Numbered from the stretch's first letter, positions 14,175-22,306 are shown. The stretch: DNA of 25,117 nt from Acidimicrobiales bacterium (GCA_017883105.1 JADGOF010000004.1:1-25117); one strand, 5' to 3'. The notes: generated from the sequence alone by a model not told the origin. Translations and numbers: made by a program.

Positions 14175-15371
14175 ATTCTTCCTCGGTCGCCACCTTGGTG
14201 CTGATCGCGGCGGCCGCGGTACTGGCCCCGATCCTGTCGGAATTGTCCGGGCATCTGGCCATCCCCGAGATCGTGATCCAGATCGGCCTGGGCATCCTCA
14301 TCGGTCCCTATGCCTTCGATCTGGCTCATCAGGGGCCCAACAGCGTGGTCATCGGTCTCTCCAACCTCGGACTGACCTTCCTGATCTTCCTGGCCGGCTA
14401 TGAGCTGGACGCGCAGAGAATCAGGGGCGCACCGATCCGCCTGGCCACCCTCGGATGGGGGATCTCGCTGGTGATCGGTCTGGGTGCCGCTTTCGCCCTG
14501 GTCTTTTCCGGTCTGGCCCGGGAGGCCCTGGTGGTCGGGCTGGCGTTGACCACCACCGCCCTCGGGACCTTGATGCCCATGCTTCGCGATGCCGGCGTAC
14601 TCCCGACCCGGTTCGGCTCGCACATCATGGCTATCGGCACCCTCGGCGAGTTCGGACCCATCGTGGCGGTGGCGCTGTTGCTCACCCGTGAGGAACCGCT
14701 GATCACCTCGATCCTGTTGGTGGCGTTCATCGCGGTGGCCTTGGTGACCACGCTGCTGGCGGCACGCACCCACCCACCCCAGTTGGTGGCCATGCTCAGT
14801 CGCCACCTCGAGTCCAGCGCGGCTCCCGGTTCGGGTGTCGTTGCTCCTGATCGTGTTGCTGGTGCTGCTGGCCCAGACGCTCGGGCTCGACGTGTTGCTG
14901 GGTGCCTTTGCCGCCGGCATCGTGGTGAAGCGGTTCGTGGCCGGCCCGGAGAGCGTGAAGGTTCGGGGCAAGCTGGAGGCCATCGGGTTCGGTTTCCTGA
15001 TCCCGATCTTCTTCGTGGTGAGCGGGATCCAGTTCGACGCCCACGTGTTCGTGCAGGATCCGAGCTCGTTGTGGCGGGTGCTGCTCTTTCTGGTGCTGAT
15101 GCTGGTGGCCCGGGGAGTGCCCGTCTACTTGTTGTACCGGAAGGTGCTCGAACCGAACCACCGCCTTCCGCTGGCGCTCTTCTCCGCTACCGGTCTGCCC
15201 CTGATCGTGGTGATCACCAGCATCGCCACCGCCGAGCACCGGATTCGCCCGGTCAATGCGGCCTCCCTGGTGGCGGCAGGCATGTTGTCGGTGCTCGTCT
15301 TCCCGGCGCTCGCTCTGTGGCGGATGAGGAGCACGGGCGTCACCGCCGCATCCCGGCAACCGGCGGCCTGA
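14171..15371 (+). pseudogene. Cation/proton antiporter, CPA2 (Kef-type) family, frameshifted
   Basis: Two plus-strand frames together make a membrane protein of about 400 residues with some 11-12 hydrophobic segments, as in monovalent-cation/proton antiporter-2 proteins. The first frame includes ILSELSGHLAIPEIVIQIGL, LGLTFLIFLAGYELD and LREAL-like helices up to LSRHLESSA. The second includes SLLLIVLLVLLAQTLGLD, LLGAFAAGIVVKRF and FVVSGIQFDAHVF. The break falls near 14817-14822; two extra bases (for example another CG in agcgcggctc) would restore SSARLPVRVSLLL, close to the family's SAQLPVR. Relatives exchange K+ or Na+ for protons. No TrkA-N or RCK domain follows. The start is a GTG coupled to a 10-codon leader. 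Confidence 0.82.
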
Positions 15372-15377
15372 CCGGTC

Positions 15378-15397
15378 ACCGCCCCGGGGTGGGCGGT
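15378..15397. terminator. Bidirectional hairpin between antiporter and DsbA-like genes
   Basis: ACCGCCC (15378-15384) and GGGCGGT (15391-15397) form a 7-bp GC-rich stem with a 6-nt loop in the 25-bp gap between two convergent genes. An alternative outer pairing (CTGACC with GGTCAG) shares the same arms. Confidence 0.55.
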
Positions 15398-16071
15398 CAG
15401 GGAGTGTCGCGCTGGACGGAGAACCAGTCCCGGGCCTCGAGGTACGGGGCGAAGGCGGCGACGATGGTGTCGATGTCGGTGGTGCTCTTCGGGCGTTGGA
15501 GCTCGTAGACGTGGGGGAACGCCAGCCAGCCGGTCACGAGGTTCCAGAGTCGGACCGCGGCATCACCGGTCGGTGGATCGACCAGAACGGGACCGAACAG
15601 GGCCTGCCCGTCGTCGAAGATCAGGGTGGGGACGCCGAAGCCGCCTTTCCTCACCACTGTGTCGTGCTCGGCCCGGACCTCGTCACCGGTGGTCGGGTCG
15701 TCGATGGCCGCCCGGACGATGCCCGGGTCGAGTCCCATCTCGGCCAGCAGGTCCTCGGCCACTTCCGGCCGGTGGGGCTTGCGGCCGTCGACATGGAGTG
15801 CCTTGCCCGCCTCCTCGTACCACCGGTCGAGCAGGTGCATGTCCTGGCGGCGGAGGTAGGCGCCGATCCGCATCATCGACCACCCGTAGGACCACTCGCG
15901 CTCCCAGGGGTGCTTCTTCCCCTCGGCGCGGTTGATCTCCTCGAGACTGAAGAACCGCCACCGCACGTCGATGCCCTGAGTGTCCCTGACCTCGCGCATC
16001 CACAGTGAGGTCAGGTAGGCGTAGGGGCACATGATGTCGAAATGGAAGTCGACTGCCGTCGGCTCTTGCAT
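15397..16071 (-). CDS. DsbA-family thioredoxin-fold protein
   Basis: A 224-residue protein starts at ATG 16071, with GAGAGGAG about 10 nt upstream; GTG 16077 is the other option. VDFHFDIMCPYAYLTSLWM is the first strand and active-site helix of the DsbA/FrnE/2-hydroxychromene-2-carboxylate isomerase group. The motif is CPYA, so the second cysteine of CxxC is missing. The cis-proline loop GFGVPTLIFDDGQALFGP is clear. No signal peptide is present, so it is cytoplasmic. Single-cysteine members include glutathione- or mycothiol-dependent isomerases and uncharacterised oxidoreductases; a disulfide isomerase role is unlikely. The gap to the LysR gene upstream (16072-16195, same strand) shows no clear promoter. 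Confidence 0.82.
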   Translation of the reverse strand: MQEPTAVDFHFDIMCPYAYLTSLWMREVRDTQGIDVRWRFFSLEEINRAEGKKHPWEREWSYGWSMMRIGAYLRRQDMHLLDRWYEEAGKALHVDGRKPHRPEVAEDLLAEMGLDPGIVRAAIDDPTTGDEVRAEHDTVVRKGGFGVPTLIFDDGQALFGPVLVDPPTGDAAVRLWNLVTGWLAFPHVYELQRPKSTTDIDTIVAAFAPYLEARDWFSVQRDTP

Positions 16072-16195
16072 GGTCACCGGACTCCTCTCGCCGGAGCGCC
16101 GTTCCGCTCGCTCCAGACCGGCCACCGTACACTCGGGCCATCACGGGTCGGGGATGACCCGAGGCCTTTCGCCACGGGGCCAAAGGCGCGTTCGG

Positions 16196-17113
16196 TCAGC
16201 CTCCGCTGTCGGTGGCCAGGTCCACGAACCGGGTGACCGCGGGGGACAGCGGGCCACTTCGGTGGATGAGGGCGATGGTTCGGGCGATGGCCGGCTCGGG
16301 TCGGCGGACTGCGGCTCCCAGCCTGGCGGCGATGGCGGCAATCGGTTCGGGCACCAGCGCGGCACCGGCACCGGCCAGCACCAGGGGGAGGATGGCGTCG
16401 CGCTGACCGGTGACCACCGCCACGTTGGGGGTCGCCCCGGCGGCGGCGAACCCTTCCTCGAGCAGTCTCCGGGTGGACGTGCCCACGGGTGCGGCGATGA
16501 ACGGGATGGCCACCAGGTCGACCAGGGCCACCGGCGGCGGCGGTTGGCCGGTGGTGTCGTGCAGGGGAACCGCCGGGTCCACCAGGTCGACCAGGCCCGG
16601 GGCCAGGATCACGAGGAGCCCCTGTTGCCCGATGATCCGGCGCTCCAGGTCGGCGGTGAGCTCGGCGTCCTCGGTCAGGCCCGCCTCGCACCGCCCGTCA
16701 CGGACCATGGCCACCAGGTCGGAGGTGTCTTCCGGCGCGGCCAGGTCGACCCGAACGCCCGGATACCGCTGACGGAAACGACCGACCAGACCGGCCAGGG
16801 GGTCGGCGGCCAGGGTGGGCAGGCTGGCCAGGGCCAGAGTCCCTGCCTCGATGCCGGCGACGGCAGCCACCGCGGCCCGCCCCGTCTCTGCATCCCGGAG
16901 GGTCTGTCGGGCCGGCCCGACCAGCGCGGCCCCGGCCGGGGTCAGGAGCACCCGGCGACCAAGCCGTTCGAAGAGAGGTATGCCCAACTCCTGCTCGAGC
17001 TCCCGCACGGCCAGTGACAACCCCGGTTGGCTCACCGAGACCTTCCGTGCCGCGGCAGTGAACCCGCCGTGATCGACCACGGCCAGGAAGTGTTCGAGTC
17101 GGCGTAGATCCAT
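16196..17113 (-). CDS. LysR-family transcriptional regulator
   Basis: The 305-residue protein begins MDLRRLEHFLAVVDHGGFTA at ATG 17113. Its winged helix-turn-helix covers residues 1-60 (ARKVSVSQPGLSLAVRELEQ, then LFERLGRRVLLTPAGAALV). A substrate-binding domain of the periplasmic-binding-protein type follows from about residue 90, with VDLAAPEDTSDLVAMVRDGR and QRDAILPLVLAGAGAALVPE. It is divergent from an MFS exporter gene, and a textbook LTTR operator lies between them. It therefore probably represses itself and activates the exporter when an effector, perhaps the exported compound, is bound. A -10 element TAAGCT lies 6 nt before its ATG, so the mRNA is likely leaderless. The effector is unknown. 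Confidence 0.94.
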   Translation of the reverse strand: MDLRRLEHFLAVVDHGGFTAAARKVSVSQPGLSLAVRELEQELGIPLFERLGRRVLLTPAGAALVGPARQTLRDAETGRAAVAAVAGIEAGTLALASLPTLAADPLAGLVGRFRQRYPGVRVDLAAPEDTSDLVAMVRDGRCEAGLTEDAELTADLERRIIGQQGLLVILAPGLVDLVDPAVPLHDTTGQPPPPVALVDLVAIPFIAAPVGTSTRRLLEEGFAAAGATPNVAVVTGQRDAILPLVLAGAGAALVPEPIAAIAARLGAAVRRPEPAIARTIALIHRSGPLSPAVTRFVDLATDSGG

Positions 17114-17119
17114 TAGTAA

Positions 17120-17125
17120 AGCTTA
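17120..17125 (-). promoter_or_regulatory. -10 element TAAGCT of the LysR gene
   Basis: On the minus strand TAAGCT stands 6 nt before the LysR ATG. The LTTR operator begins 7 bp further upstream, so a bound regulator would cover the promoter and repress its own gene. Confidence 0.55.
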
Positions 17126-17131
17126 TCGAAA

Positions 17132-17150
17132 GAATCAATTACAGCGATTC
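17132..17150. promoter_or_regulatory. LysR-type operator GAATC-N9-GATTC (T-N11-A)
   Basis: GAATC at 17132-17136 and GATTC at 17146-17150 form a perfect inverted repeat with a 9-nt centre. It contains T-N11-A (T 17135, A 17147), the known LTTR core. It sits in an unusually AT-rich 70-bp gap between the divergent LysR and MFS genes, 18 bp from the former and 33 bp from the latter. Confidence 0.75.
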
Positions 17151-17171
17151 GACTTCTAGCTCAGCGTCCGC

Positions 17172-17177
17172 CACAAT
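17172..17177 (+). promoter_or_regulatory. Possible -10 element CACAAT of the MFS gene
   Basis: CACAAT lies 6 nt before GTG 17184. Only the first base departs from TANNNT. The LTTR operator ends 21 bp upstream, so the regulator would sit near the -35 position, suited to activation. Confidence 0.4.
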
Positions 17178-17183
17178 GAGCTG

Positions 17184-18668
17184 GTGACCATGGTGGACGA
17201 GCCGAAGCCGGTCGGCTGGCAACGGCTGATCGTCGAGCCACGTCGGCCTGCGGCCATCCGCAGGATGCCGAAGGCCTACCATCTGGCGGTGGCCGCGGTC
17301 TGCATCGGTGCCTTCATGGGGCAGCTGGACGCCAGCATCGTCACCCTGGCGTTTCCGGCCCTCGAGCAGTCGTTCCATGCCGGTGTGGCTGCGGTGAGCT
17401 GGGTTGGATTGACCTATCTGCTGGTACTGGTGGCCACCGTGGCCGCCGTGGGCCGGTTCGCCGACATGGTGGGCCGAAAGCTCCTCTACATCTACGGATT
17501 CGTCATCTTCATCGTCGGCTCCGCCCTGTGCGCCAATGCCCCGAATCTGATCGCCCTGGACCTCTTCCGAGCCTTGCAGGCGGTAGGGGCGGCCATGTTG
17601 CAGGCCAACAGCGTGGCCATCATCGCCCTGGCCGTCCCTAGCGCGCGGCTGGGTCGCGCCCTCGGGATGCAGGGGGCGGCCCAGGCCCTCGGGCTGGCCC
17701 TCGGCCCTTCGGTCGGCGGCCTCCTGCTGGCCGCGGGAGGTTGGCGCCTCCTGTTCCTCGTCAATGTCCCGGTCGGCCTGGTCGGCATGGCGGCCGCGTT
17801 GGTGTTCATTCCCCGCAGCAGCCATCTCCAGGCCCGAGTCAGGTTCGACTGGTGGGGATTCATCCTCTTCTTCCCGGCGGTGGTGGCCTTGGTCTTCGCC
17901 ATCTCGCAGGGCGATCGGCTGGGGTGGCAGTCACCGCTCATCCTGACCACGATGGGTGCAACGGTGGTGTTGGGGACGGGGTTCGTCCTGTGGGAGCTCC
18001 GGCGTGCGGCGCCGATGGTCGACGTCAGGCTCTTCCGCCGGATGCAGTTCACGTCGGGCATTTCGAGCAGCCTGCTCGCCTTTCTGGTGCTGTTTGGGCT
18101 GCTCGTGGTGGTCCCCTTCTACTTCGAACGGGCCAGTGGCTATGGCACCATCCGGACCGGTCTCGAACTGATGGTGATGCCGGTCGCCTTGGGAGCGGTG
18201 GCACCGTGGTCGGGGCGCATGGCCGACCATCACGGGGTCCGACTTCCGGCCACGGCCGGAATGGCGCTGGCCGCGCTCGGCCTGGTGGGCATGGGGTGGT
18301 TGCGACCGTCGGCCGCGGGATTCGTAGCCCTGCTGGCTGCGGTCGGTGCCGGCCTCGGTCTCTTCAACTCGCCCAACAACGCCGGCATCATGGCCTCAGT
18401 TCCCCGGGACGAGTCGGGCCTGGCCTCCGGCCTGCTTAACATGAGCCGGGGACTTGGCACGGCTCTGGGCCTGGCCGTAACCACCGCGGTCTTCACCACC
18501 CTGGGCGGGGACGGCGGCACACCGCCGCAGGTGCGGAGGGCGTTTTCGGCCACGGTGATCGTCCTGACCGGAGCGGCGCTGGTGGCGGCGGTCATCGCCC
18601 TGTTCGGGACGAGCTCCGAGCCGCTGGCCCACCGCCACCTCCCCCAAGCCGAATCGGCCGTCGCCTGA
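17184..18668 (+). CDS. MFS transporter, DHA2 (EmrB/QacA-like) drug exporter family
   Basis: This 494-residue protein has about 14 hydrophobic segments, the number expected for DHA2 exporters. Segment 1 carries the family signature FMGQLDASIVTLAFPALEQS; the loop between segments 2 and 3 carries motif A, GRFADMVGRKLLY. GAAMLQANSVAIIALAVPSA and GAAQALGLALGPSVGGLLLA correspond to motifs B and C of proton-driven drug antiporters. The start is the GTG at 17184 (an ATG at 17190 is the alternative); a -10-like element lies 6 nt upstream and no ribosome-binding site is seen. The gene diverges from a LysR regulator with a shared operator, so export of a compound sensed by that regulator is the likely role. 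The substrate is unknown. Confidence 0.92.
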   Translation: MTMVDEPKPVGWQRLIVEPRRPAAIRRMPKAYHLAVAAVCIGAFMGQLDASIVTLAFPALEQSFHAGVAAVSWVGLTYLLVLVATVAAVGRFADMVGRKLLYIYGFVIFIVGSALCANAPNLIALDLFRALQAVGAAMLQANSVAIIALAVPSARLGRALGMQGAAQALGLALGPSVGGLLLAAGGWRLLFLVNVPVGLVGMAAALVFIPRSSHLQARVRFDWWGFILFFPAVVALVFAISQGDRLGWQSPLILTTMGATVVLGTGFVLWELRRAAPMVDVRLFRRMQFTSGISSSLLAFLVLFGLLVVVPFYFERASGYGTIRTGLELMVMPVALGAVAPWSGRMADHHGVRLPATAGMALAALGLVGMGWLRPSAAGFVALLAAVGAGLGLFNSPNNAGIMASVPRDESGLASGLLNMSRGLGTALGLAVTTAVFTTLGGDGGTPPQVRRAFSATVIVLTGAALVAAVIALFGTSSEPLAHRHLPQAESAVA

Positions 18669-18677
18669 TCGGGCGGA

Positions 18678-18694
18678 ACGGAGGGAACCTCCGT
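18678..18694. terminator. Bidirectional hairpin after the MFS gene
   Basis: ACGGAGG (18678-18684) and CCTCCGT (18688-18694) form a perfect 7-bp stem with a GAA loop, 9 nt after the MFS stop and 7 nt before the end of the convergent reductase gene. Confidence 0.6.
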
Positions 18695-18701
18695 CTACGC
18701 C

Positions 18702-19682
18702 TCAGAAGTGACCGAGCACCGGGTGGGGGACGTAAAGCTCCTCGAGGCGGGCGATCTCCTCGTCGTCGAGGCGGAGCTTCTCCGCCGCCAACGCGTCGGC
18801 CAGGTGACCGGGCTTGGTGGCCCCGACGATCGGTGCGGTGACCCCGGGGCGTCCGAGCAGCCAGGCCAGCGCCACCTGGGCGGAGGGCACACCGCGAGCG
18901 GAAGCCACCTCGGCCACCCGTTCCACCACGTCGAAGTCGGTTGGTTGGCTGTAGAGGTAGTCGGTGAAGTCATCGGTGTCCGACCGCGTAGTGTGGCGCT
19001 CGCCGGCCCGGCCGCGGTTGCCGGCCAACACCCCGCGGGCCAGGGGGCTCCAGGGGATGACGCCGATCCCCTGATCGATGCAGTGGGGAATCATCTCCCG
19101 TTCCTCCTCCCGATAGATGAGGTTGTAATGGGGTTGCATCGACACGAAGCGGGTCCAGTGGTTGAGGTCGGCCACATGTTGGGCCTTGGCGAACTGCCAG
19201 GCGAACATACTGGACGCGCCGATGTAGCGGGCCTTGCCGGCCCGGACCACGTCGTGGAGTGCCTCCATCGTCTCCTCGATGGGGGTGCGGGAGTCCCACC
19301 GGTGAATCTGATAGAGGTCGACGTACTCCATGCCGAGCCTGGTCAACGAGGCATCGATGGCTGAATGGATGTGCTTGGCGGAGAGGCCGCCCCCGTTCTC
19401 ACCGGGGGTCATCGGCATGAAGACTTTGGTCGCCACCACCATCTCGTCCCGGCTCAGGAACTTGTGGAGCAGCCGACCGGTGGCTACCTCGCTGGCCCCT
19501 TTGGAATAGGTGTCGGCGGTATCGAAGAAGGTGATGCCGCCGTCCACCGCGTCCTTGATGATCGGCTCGGCCCGATCTTCGTCCAGCACCCAGGGCCGTT
19601 CGCTGCCGTTGCCGAAACTCATCATGCCGAGACAGACCCGGGACACCCGGAGCCCGGTCTTGCCGAGGTTCACGTTCTTCAT
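18702..19682 (-). CDS. Aldo/keto reductase, general-stress (YhdN/Tas-like) type
   Basis: A 326-residue enzyme starts at ATG 19682 with GGAGGT 6 nt upstream; the open frame extends further but without homology. It begins MKNVNLGKTGLRVSRVCLG. The catalytic tetrad is complete: Asp and Tyr in FFDTADTYSKGASE, Lys in MVVATKVF, His in DLYQIHRWD. The cofactor-binding part includes IPWSPLARGVLAGN and, near the C-terminus, VALAWLLGRPGVTAPIVGAT, both typical of the AKR11-13 group. Unlike the smaller aldo/keto reductase at 8710, it has the full-length barrel. The physiological substrate is unknown. It diverges from a SnoaL-like gene 157 bp away, and this gap shows no shared operator. Confidence 0.92.
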   Translation of the reverse strand: MKNVNLGKTGLRVSRVCLGMMSFGNGSERPWVLDEDRAEPIIKDAVDGGITFFDTADTYSKGASEVATGRLLHKFLSRDEMVVATKVFMPMTPGENGGGLSAKHIHSAIDASLTRLGMEYVDLYQIHRWDSRTPIEETMEALHDVVRAGKARYIGASSMFAWQFAKAQHVADLNHWTRFVSMQPHYNLIYREEEREMIPHCIDQGIGVIPWSPLARGVLAGNRGRAGERHTTRSDTDDFTDYLYSQPTDFDVVERVAEVASARGVPSAQVALAWLLGRPGVTAPIVGATKPGHLADALAAEKLRLDDEEIARLEELYVPHPVLGHF

Positions 19683-19826
19683 GGCTACCTCCAACACGGT
19701 GGTCGGTCGTGGACGGCTGGAGCGGTGGCGGCGATGCCGTGTGTTCCGATCCGCCGGAACCTCCGGCACGCCGATCACGACCCTACGCGGTGGCGATGGC
19801 AGCTCGTGCCGGCGTGCGGCGGACGG

Positions 19827-19832
19827 TAGCGT
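19827..19832 (+). promoter_or_regulatory. -10 element TAGCGT, leaderless-type
   Basis: TAGCGT ends 7 nt before the ATG at 19840, and no ribosome-binding site precedes that ATG. Confidence 0.45.
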
Positions 19833-19839
19833 TCGACGG

Positions 19840-20346
19840 ATGGTCGACGATGCCCTGGTTGCCGAAGCGGTCCACGACACCGGCGTGCGGCGCCTCCAGC
19901 ACGCCTACGCCGATGTGGTCAACCGTCGGGCCTGGACGGAACTGGACCTACTCTTCCTCCCCGACGCCATCATCGAGATCGATCGTCGGGCCGGCGAGCC
20001 CCTCCGTCTGACCGGCGGCACCGCACTGGGTGAGTTCATCGGGACGTCGATCGCCCAGTTCGAGTTCTTCGAGTTCGTCATCCTTAACGCCCACATCGTG
20101 TTTCCCGAGGGTGCGGAAGCCGGCTCGGCGGCGAGCCGCCTCTTCATGTGCGAGATCCGTCAAACCCAGGGGAGCCGCCGATCGAGTACCGCTTTCGGGC
20201 TGTATCACGATCGGTACGCATTCGACGGGCGTCGATGGTGGTTCGCCGAACGGAGGTACCACTCGTTGGCCAGGACCAGCGGCGATCTCGAGGTGTTCCC
20301 CCTGCCGCTCCATCCGGGCATCGATGTGCCCGGATGGGAGTCGTAG
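19840..20346 (+). CDS. SnoaL/NTF2-like domain protein
   Basis: A 168-residue protein of the NTF2-like fold in its SnoaL_4 form. A first helix (VRRLQHAYADVVNRRAWTEL) is followed by LFLPDAIIEIDRR and GGTALGEFIG, the usual strand-helix order. The conserved His and Arg of the pocket may lie in NAHIVFP and ASRLFMCEIRQ. The final sheet is YHDRYAFDGRRWWFAERRYH. Such proteins range from steroid isomerases to dehydratases, and also small non-catalytic binders, so no reaction is assigned. ATG 19840 is chosen because the domain and a -10 element are both placed for it. It ends at TAG, followed by a hairpin. Confidence 0.82.
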   Translation: MVDDALVAEAVHDTGVRRLQHAYADVVNRRAWTELDLLFLPDAIIEIDRRAGEPLRLTGGTALGEFIGTSIAQFEFFEFVILNAHIVFPEGAEAGSAASRLFMCEIRQTQGSRRSSTAFGLYHDRYAFDGRRWWFAERRYHSLARTSGDLEVFPLPLHPGIDVPGWES

Positions 20347-20352
20347 CGGGCG

Positions 20353-20384
20353 CGGGTCGAACTTCTGTCACAGGCGCCGACCCG
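20353..20384 (+). terminator. Putative hairpin after the SnoaL-like gene
   Basis: CGGGTCG (20353-20359) and CGACCCG (20378-20384) form a 7-bp stem with an 18-nt loop, beginning 7 nt after the TAG stop codon. Confidence 0.4.
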
Positions 20385-20436
20385 GACCTCACCTGCATCA
20401 TCCCAGTGGGGAGCGGGGCGTGGCAGCATCGTGGGC

Positions 20437-20910
20437 ATGCCGCTCTTGCTGGTCCGACACGGACATGCCGGAAGACGAAGCGCCTACCAGGGCGATGACC
20501 GGGCGCGGCCGCTGTCCAGGCGCGGGCTCGTGCAGGCTGACGCCCTGATTCCTTTGCTGAGCGGCTATCGGCCCCAGCGGATCCTGAGCAGCCCCTACGT
20601 ACGCTGCTGCGAGACGGTCCGTCCGGTGGCCGAGGCATTGGTGCTCCCGGTGGAGTCGGTGGACGAGTTGGCCGAAGGGAACGGGGCCGGGGCCGTCCGA
20701 CTGATGGAACGGATGGCAGGGGAGTCGGCTGTCCTTTGCACCCACGGCGATGTGGCCCTCGAGGTGCTCGACTCGTTGGCTGGCGAGTCAACCGCCAAGG
20801 AGCGGCTGTCGCTCCGGCTCCAAAAGGGCGAGGTGTGGGTCATCCAGTCCACCGGATCCTCCCTGACCATCGTCAAGCACATCCGCCAAGCCAAGGGTCC
20901 CGGTCGCTGA
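20437..20910 (+). CDS. Histidine phosphatase family protein, SixA-like
   Basis: A 157-residue protein with the phosphohistidine motif LLVRHGHAGRRSAYQG at its N-terminus (catalytic His8) and the short SixA-type length. Other expected elements: RPLSRRGLVQADALIPLL, the arginine in ILSSPYVRCCETVRPVA, and the second histidine in VLCTHGDVALEVL. SixA relatives remove phosphate from phosphohistidine of regulatory proteins or from small molecules. The start is ATG 20437, with GTG 20431 as the alternative; no clear ribosome-binding site is present. It lies 34 nt before murL on the same strand. A link with peptidoglycan synthesis is suggested only by that position. Confidence 0.87.
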   Translation: MPLLLVRHGHAGRRSAYQGDDRARPLSRRGLVQADALIPLLSGYRPQRILSSPYVRCCETVRPVAEALVLPVESVDELAEGNGAGAVRLMERMAGESAVLCTHGDVALEVLDSLAGESTAKERLSLRLQKGEVWVIQSTGSSLTIVKHIRQAKGPGR

Positions 20911-20944
20911 TCGGTCGCCGGTGGCCCATTACGCTGATGCGGCC

Positions 20945-22306
20945 ATGAACGACCCGAACCGGTTCGATCCGGCTGCTTTCCACACTTTCAGGGTTGGAGG
21001 GCGATCGTTCGACGAACGCACCAGGACCGCCTCCCTTGGGTACGCCTTCGACGAGGGGCCGGCGTTCGTCGAGACGATCACCTTCGAGACTCCGACCGAC
21101 AGCGACCTGGCCTTCGACGCCGCCACGCTGGAACGGGCCCTGTTGCATCTGCACATCGCCGCCGGGACCAGTTACTACAAGGCCGCCGCACCGCCGACGG
21201 TGGTGGTCGACCACGGTGCTCTGAGCTCAGCCGACGTCGCTTTCCACCAGCACCTCTACGACGACGGGCTGCGGGAATTCGCCGTGGCCAACCATCTCCC
21301 GGTGCCCCGGCCGGTGACGGTGGTCCCCTGCTCTTCGAGGACCGGGTCGGCCCCATCGTCCCGCACACCGGGGCGGGGAGGTCTGTTGGTCCCGATTGGC
21401 GGGGGGAAGGATTCGATGGTCCTCATCGAAGCACTGCGCCCGTTGCACCCCCGCCTGTTCGCGGTCAATCCCCATCCCTTGGTCGTCGAGCTGGCCGATC
21501 AGGCCGGTCTCGAGCTGGTAACCGTGCGCCGGACCCTTGCTCCGGAGCTGGGGGTGCTCAACCGGGCCGGTGCCCTCAACGGCCATGTACCCATCACCGC
21601 CATCGTCTCGCTCATCGCCGTGGTGGCCGGCGCGCTCTACGGCTACGACACGATCGCCATGGCTATCGAACGATCGGCTAGCGAGGAGACGGTGTCGGTG
21701 CACGGGGTGCCGGTCAACCACCAGTACTCGAAGAGTCTCGACTTCGAGCGCCTGTTGGTTGACCTGCTCGCCACCTCGGTCGATCCGGGTCTCACCTATG
21801 GATCGGCCCTGCGGCCCTATTCGGAGCTGGCCATCGGTCGTGCCTTCGCCACCCTGACCCGCTACCACGCCACGTTCTGCAGCTGCAATACGGTGTTCCG
21901 CCAGGCGGCGGCGGCCGAGGACGGCTGGTGCGGCAACTGCCCCAAATGCCGCTTCGTCGGGTTGATGCTGGCCCCGTTCATGAGCCGTGGTGCACTGACC
22001 GCAGTCATCGGGCGGGACATGTTCGCCGATCCGGCCCAGATCCCCGGTTTCGCCGCGCTGATGAGCGACGAGGACAAGCCCTTCGAGTGCGTAGGGGAAC
22101 GACGCGAGTCGGCCACGGCCATGAGGATGTTGTCCGAGCTCCCGGCCTGGCGGGAGTCGGCGGTGGTGGCCTCGCTGTCGGGACCGGCCCGCGGCATGGT
22201 CTCCGGCGCCGAGGTGATCACCTTGTTGACCCCGGCCGACGATCTGGCCTTCCCTGACCGAGAGGTGTCCGCCGCGGTGGACCGGTTCTTTTCGGCGCTG
22301 CCGTGA
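20945..22306 (+). CDS. murL: UDP-MurNAc-L-Ala-L-Glu epimerase MurL
   Basis: A 453-residue protein. MurL is an ATP-dependent enzyme first described in Xanthomonas that epimerises the terminal L-Glu of UDP-MurNAc-L-Ala-L-Glu to D-Glu. Landmarks: HLHIAAGTSYYKAAAP near 68-83, an ATP loop IGGGKDSMV (151-159), LNGHVPITAIVSLIA (211-225), SASEETVSVHGVPVNHQYSK (244-263), and a cysteine-rich segment, FCSCNTVF followed by WCGNCPKCRF (311-337), that could bind zinc. The gene overlaps the following MurD2-type ligase gene by 4 nt (GTGA), which makes the assignment strong, since MurL and MurD2 act as a pair. I start at ATG 20945. A -10-like TACGCT (20930-20935) precedes it, so an internal promoter is possible. 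Confidence 0.9.
   Translation: MNDPNRFDPAAFHTFRVGGRSFDERTRTASLGYAFDEGPAFVETITFETPTDSDLAFDAATLERALLHLHIAAGTSYYKAAAPPTVVVDHGALSSADVAFHQHLYDDGLREFAVANHLPVPRPVTVVPCSSRTGSAPSSRTPGRGGLLVPIGGGKDSMVLIEALRPLHPRLFAVNPHPLVVELADQAGLELVTVRRTLAPELGVLNRAGALNGHVPITAIVSLIAVVAGALYGYDTIAMAIERSASEETVSVHGVPVNHQYSKSLDFERLLVDLLATSVDPGLTYGSALRPYSELAIGRAFATLTRYHATFCSCNTVFRQAAAAEDGWCGNCPKCRFVGLMLAPFMSRGALTAVIGRDMFADPAQIPGFAALMSDEDKPFECVGERRESATAMRMLSELPAWRESAVVASLSGPARGMVSGAEVITLLTPADDLAFPDREVSAAVDRFFSALP

Noticed and set aside
12910..14403. 497-codon plus-strand reading frame opposite the deacetylase and stress-protein genes
   Set aside because: The opposite strand encodes HDAC and UspA proteins with all catalytic motifs; the plus-strand product is low-complexity Gly/Arg/His-rich sequence.
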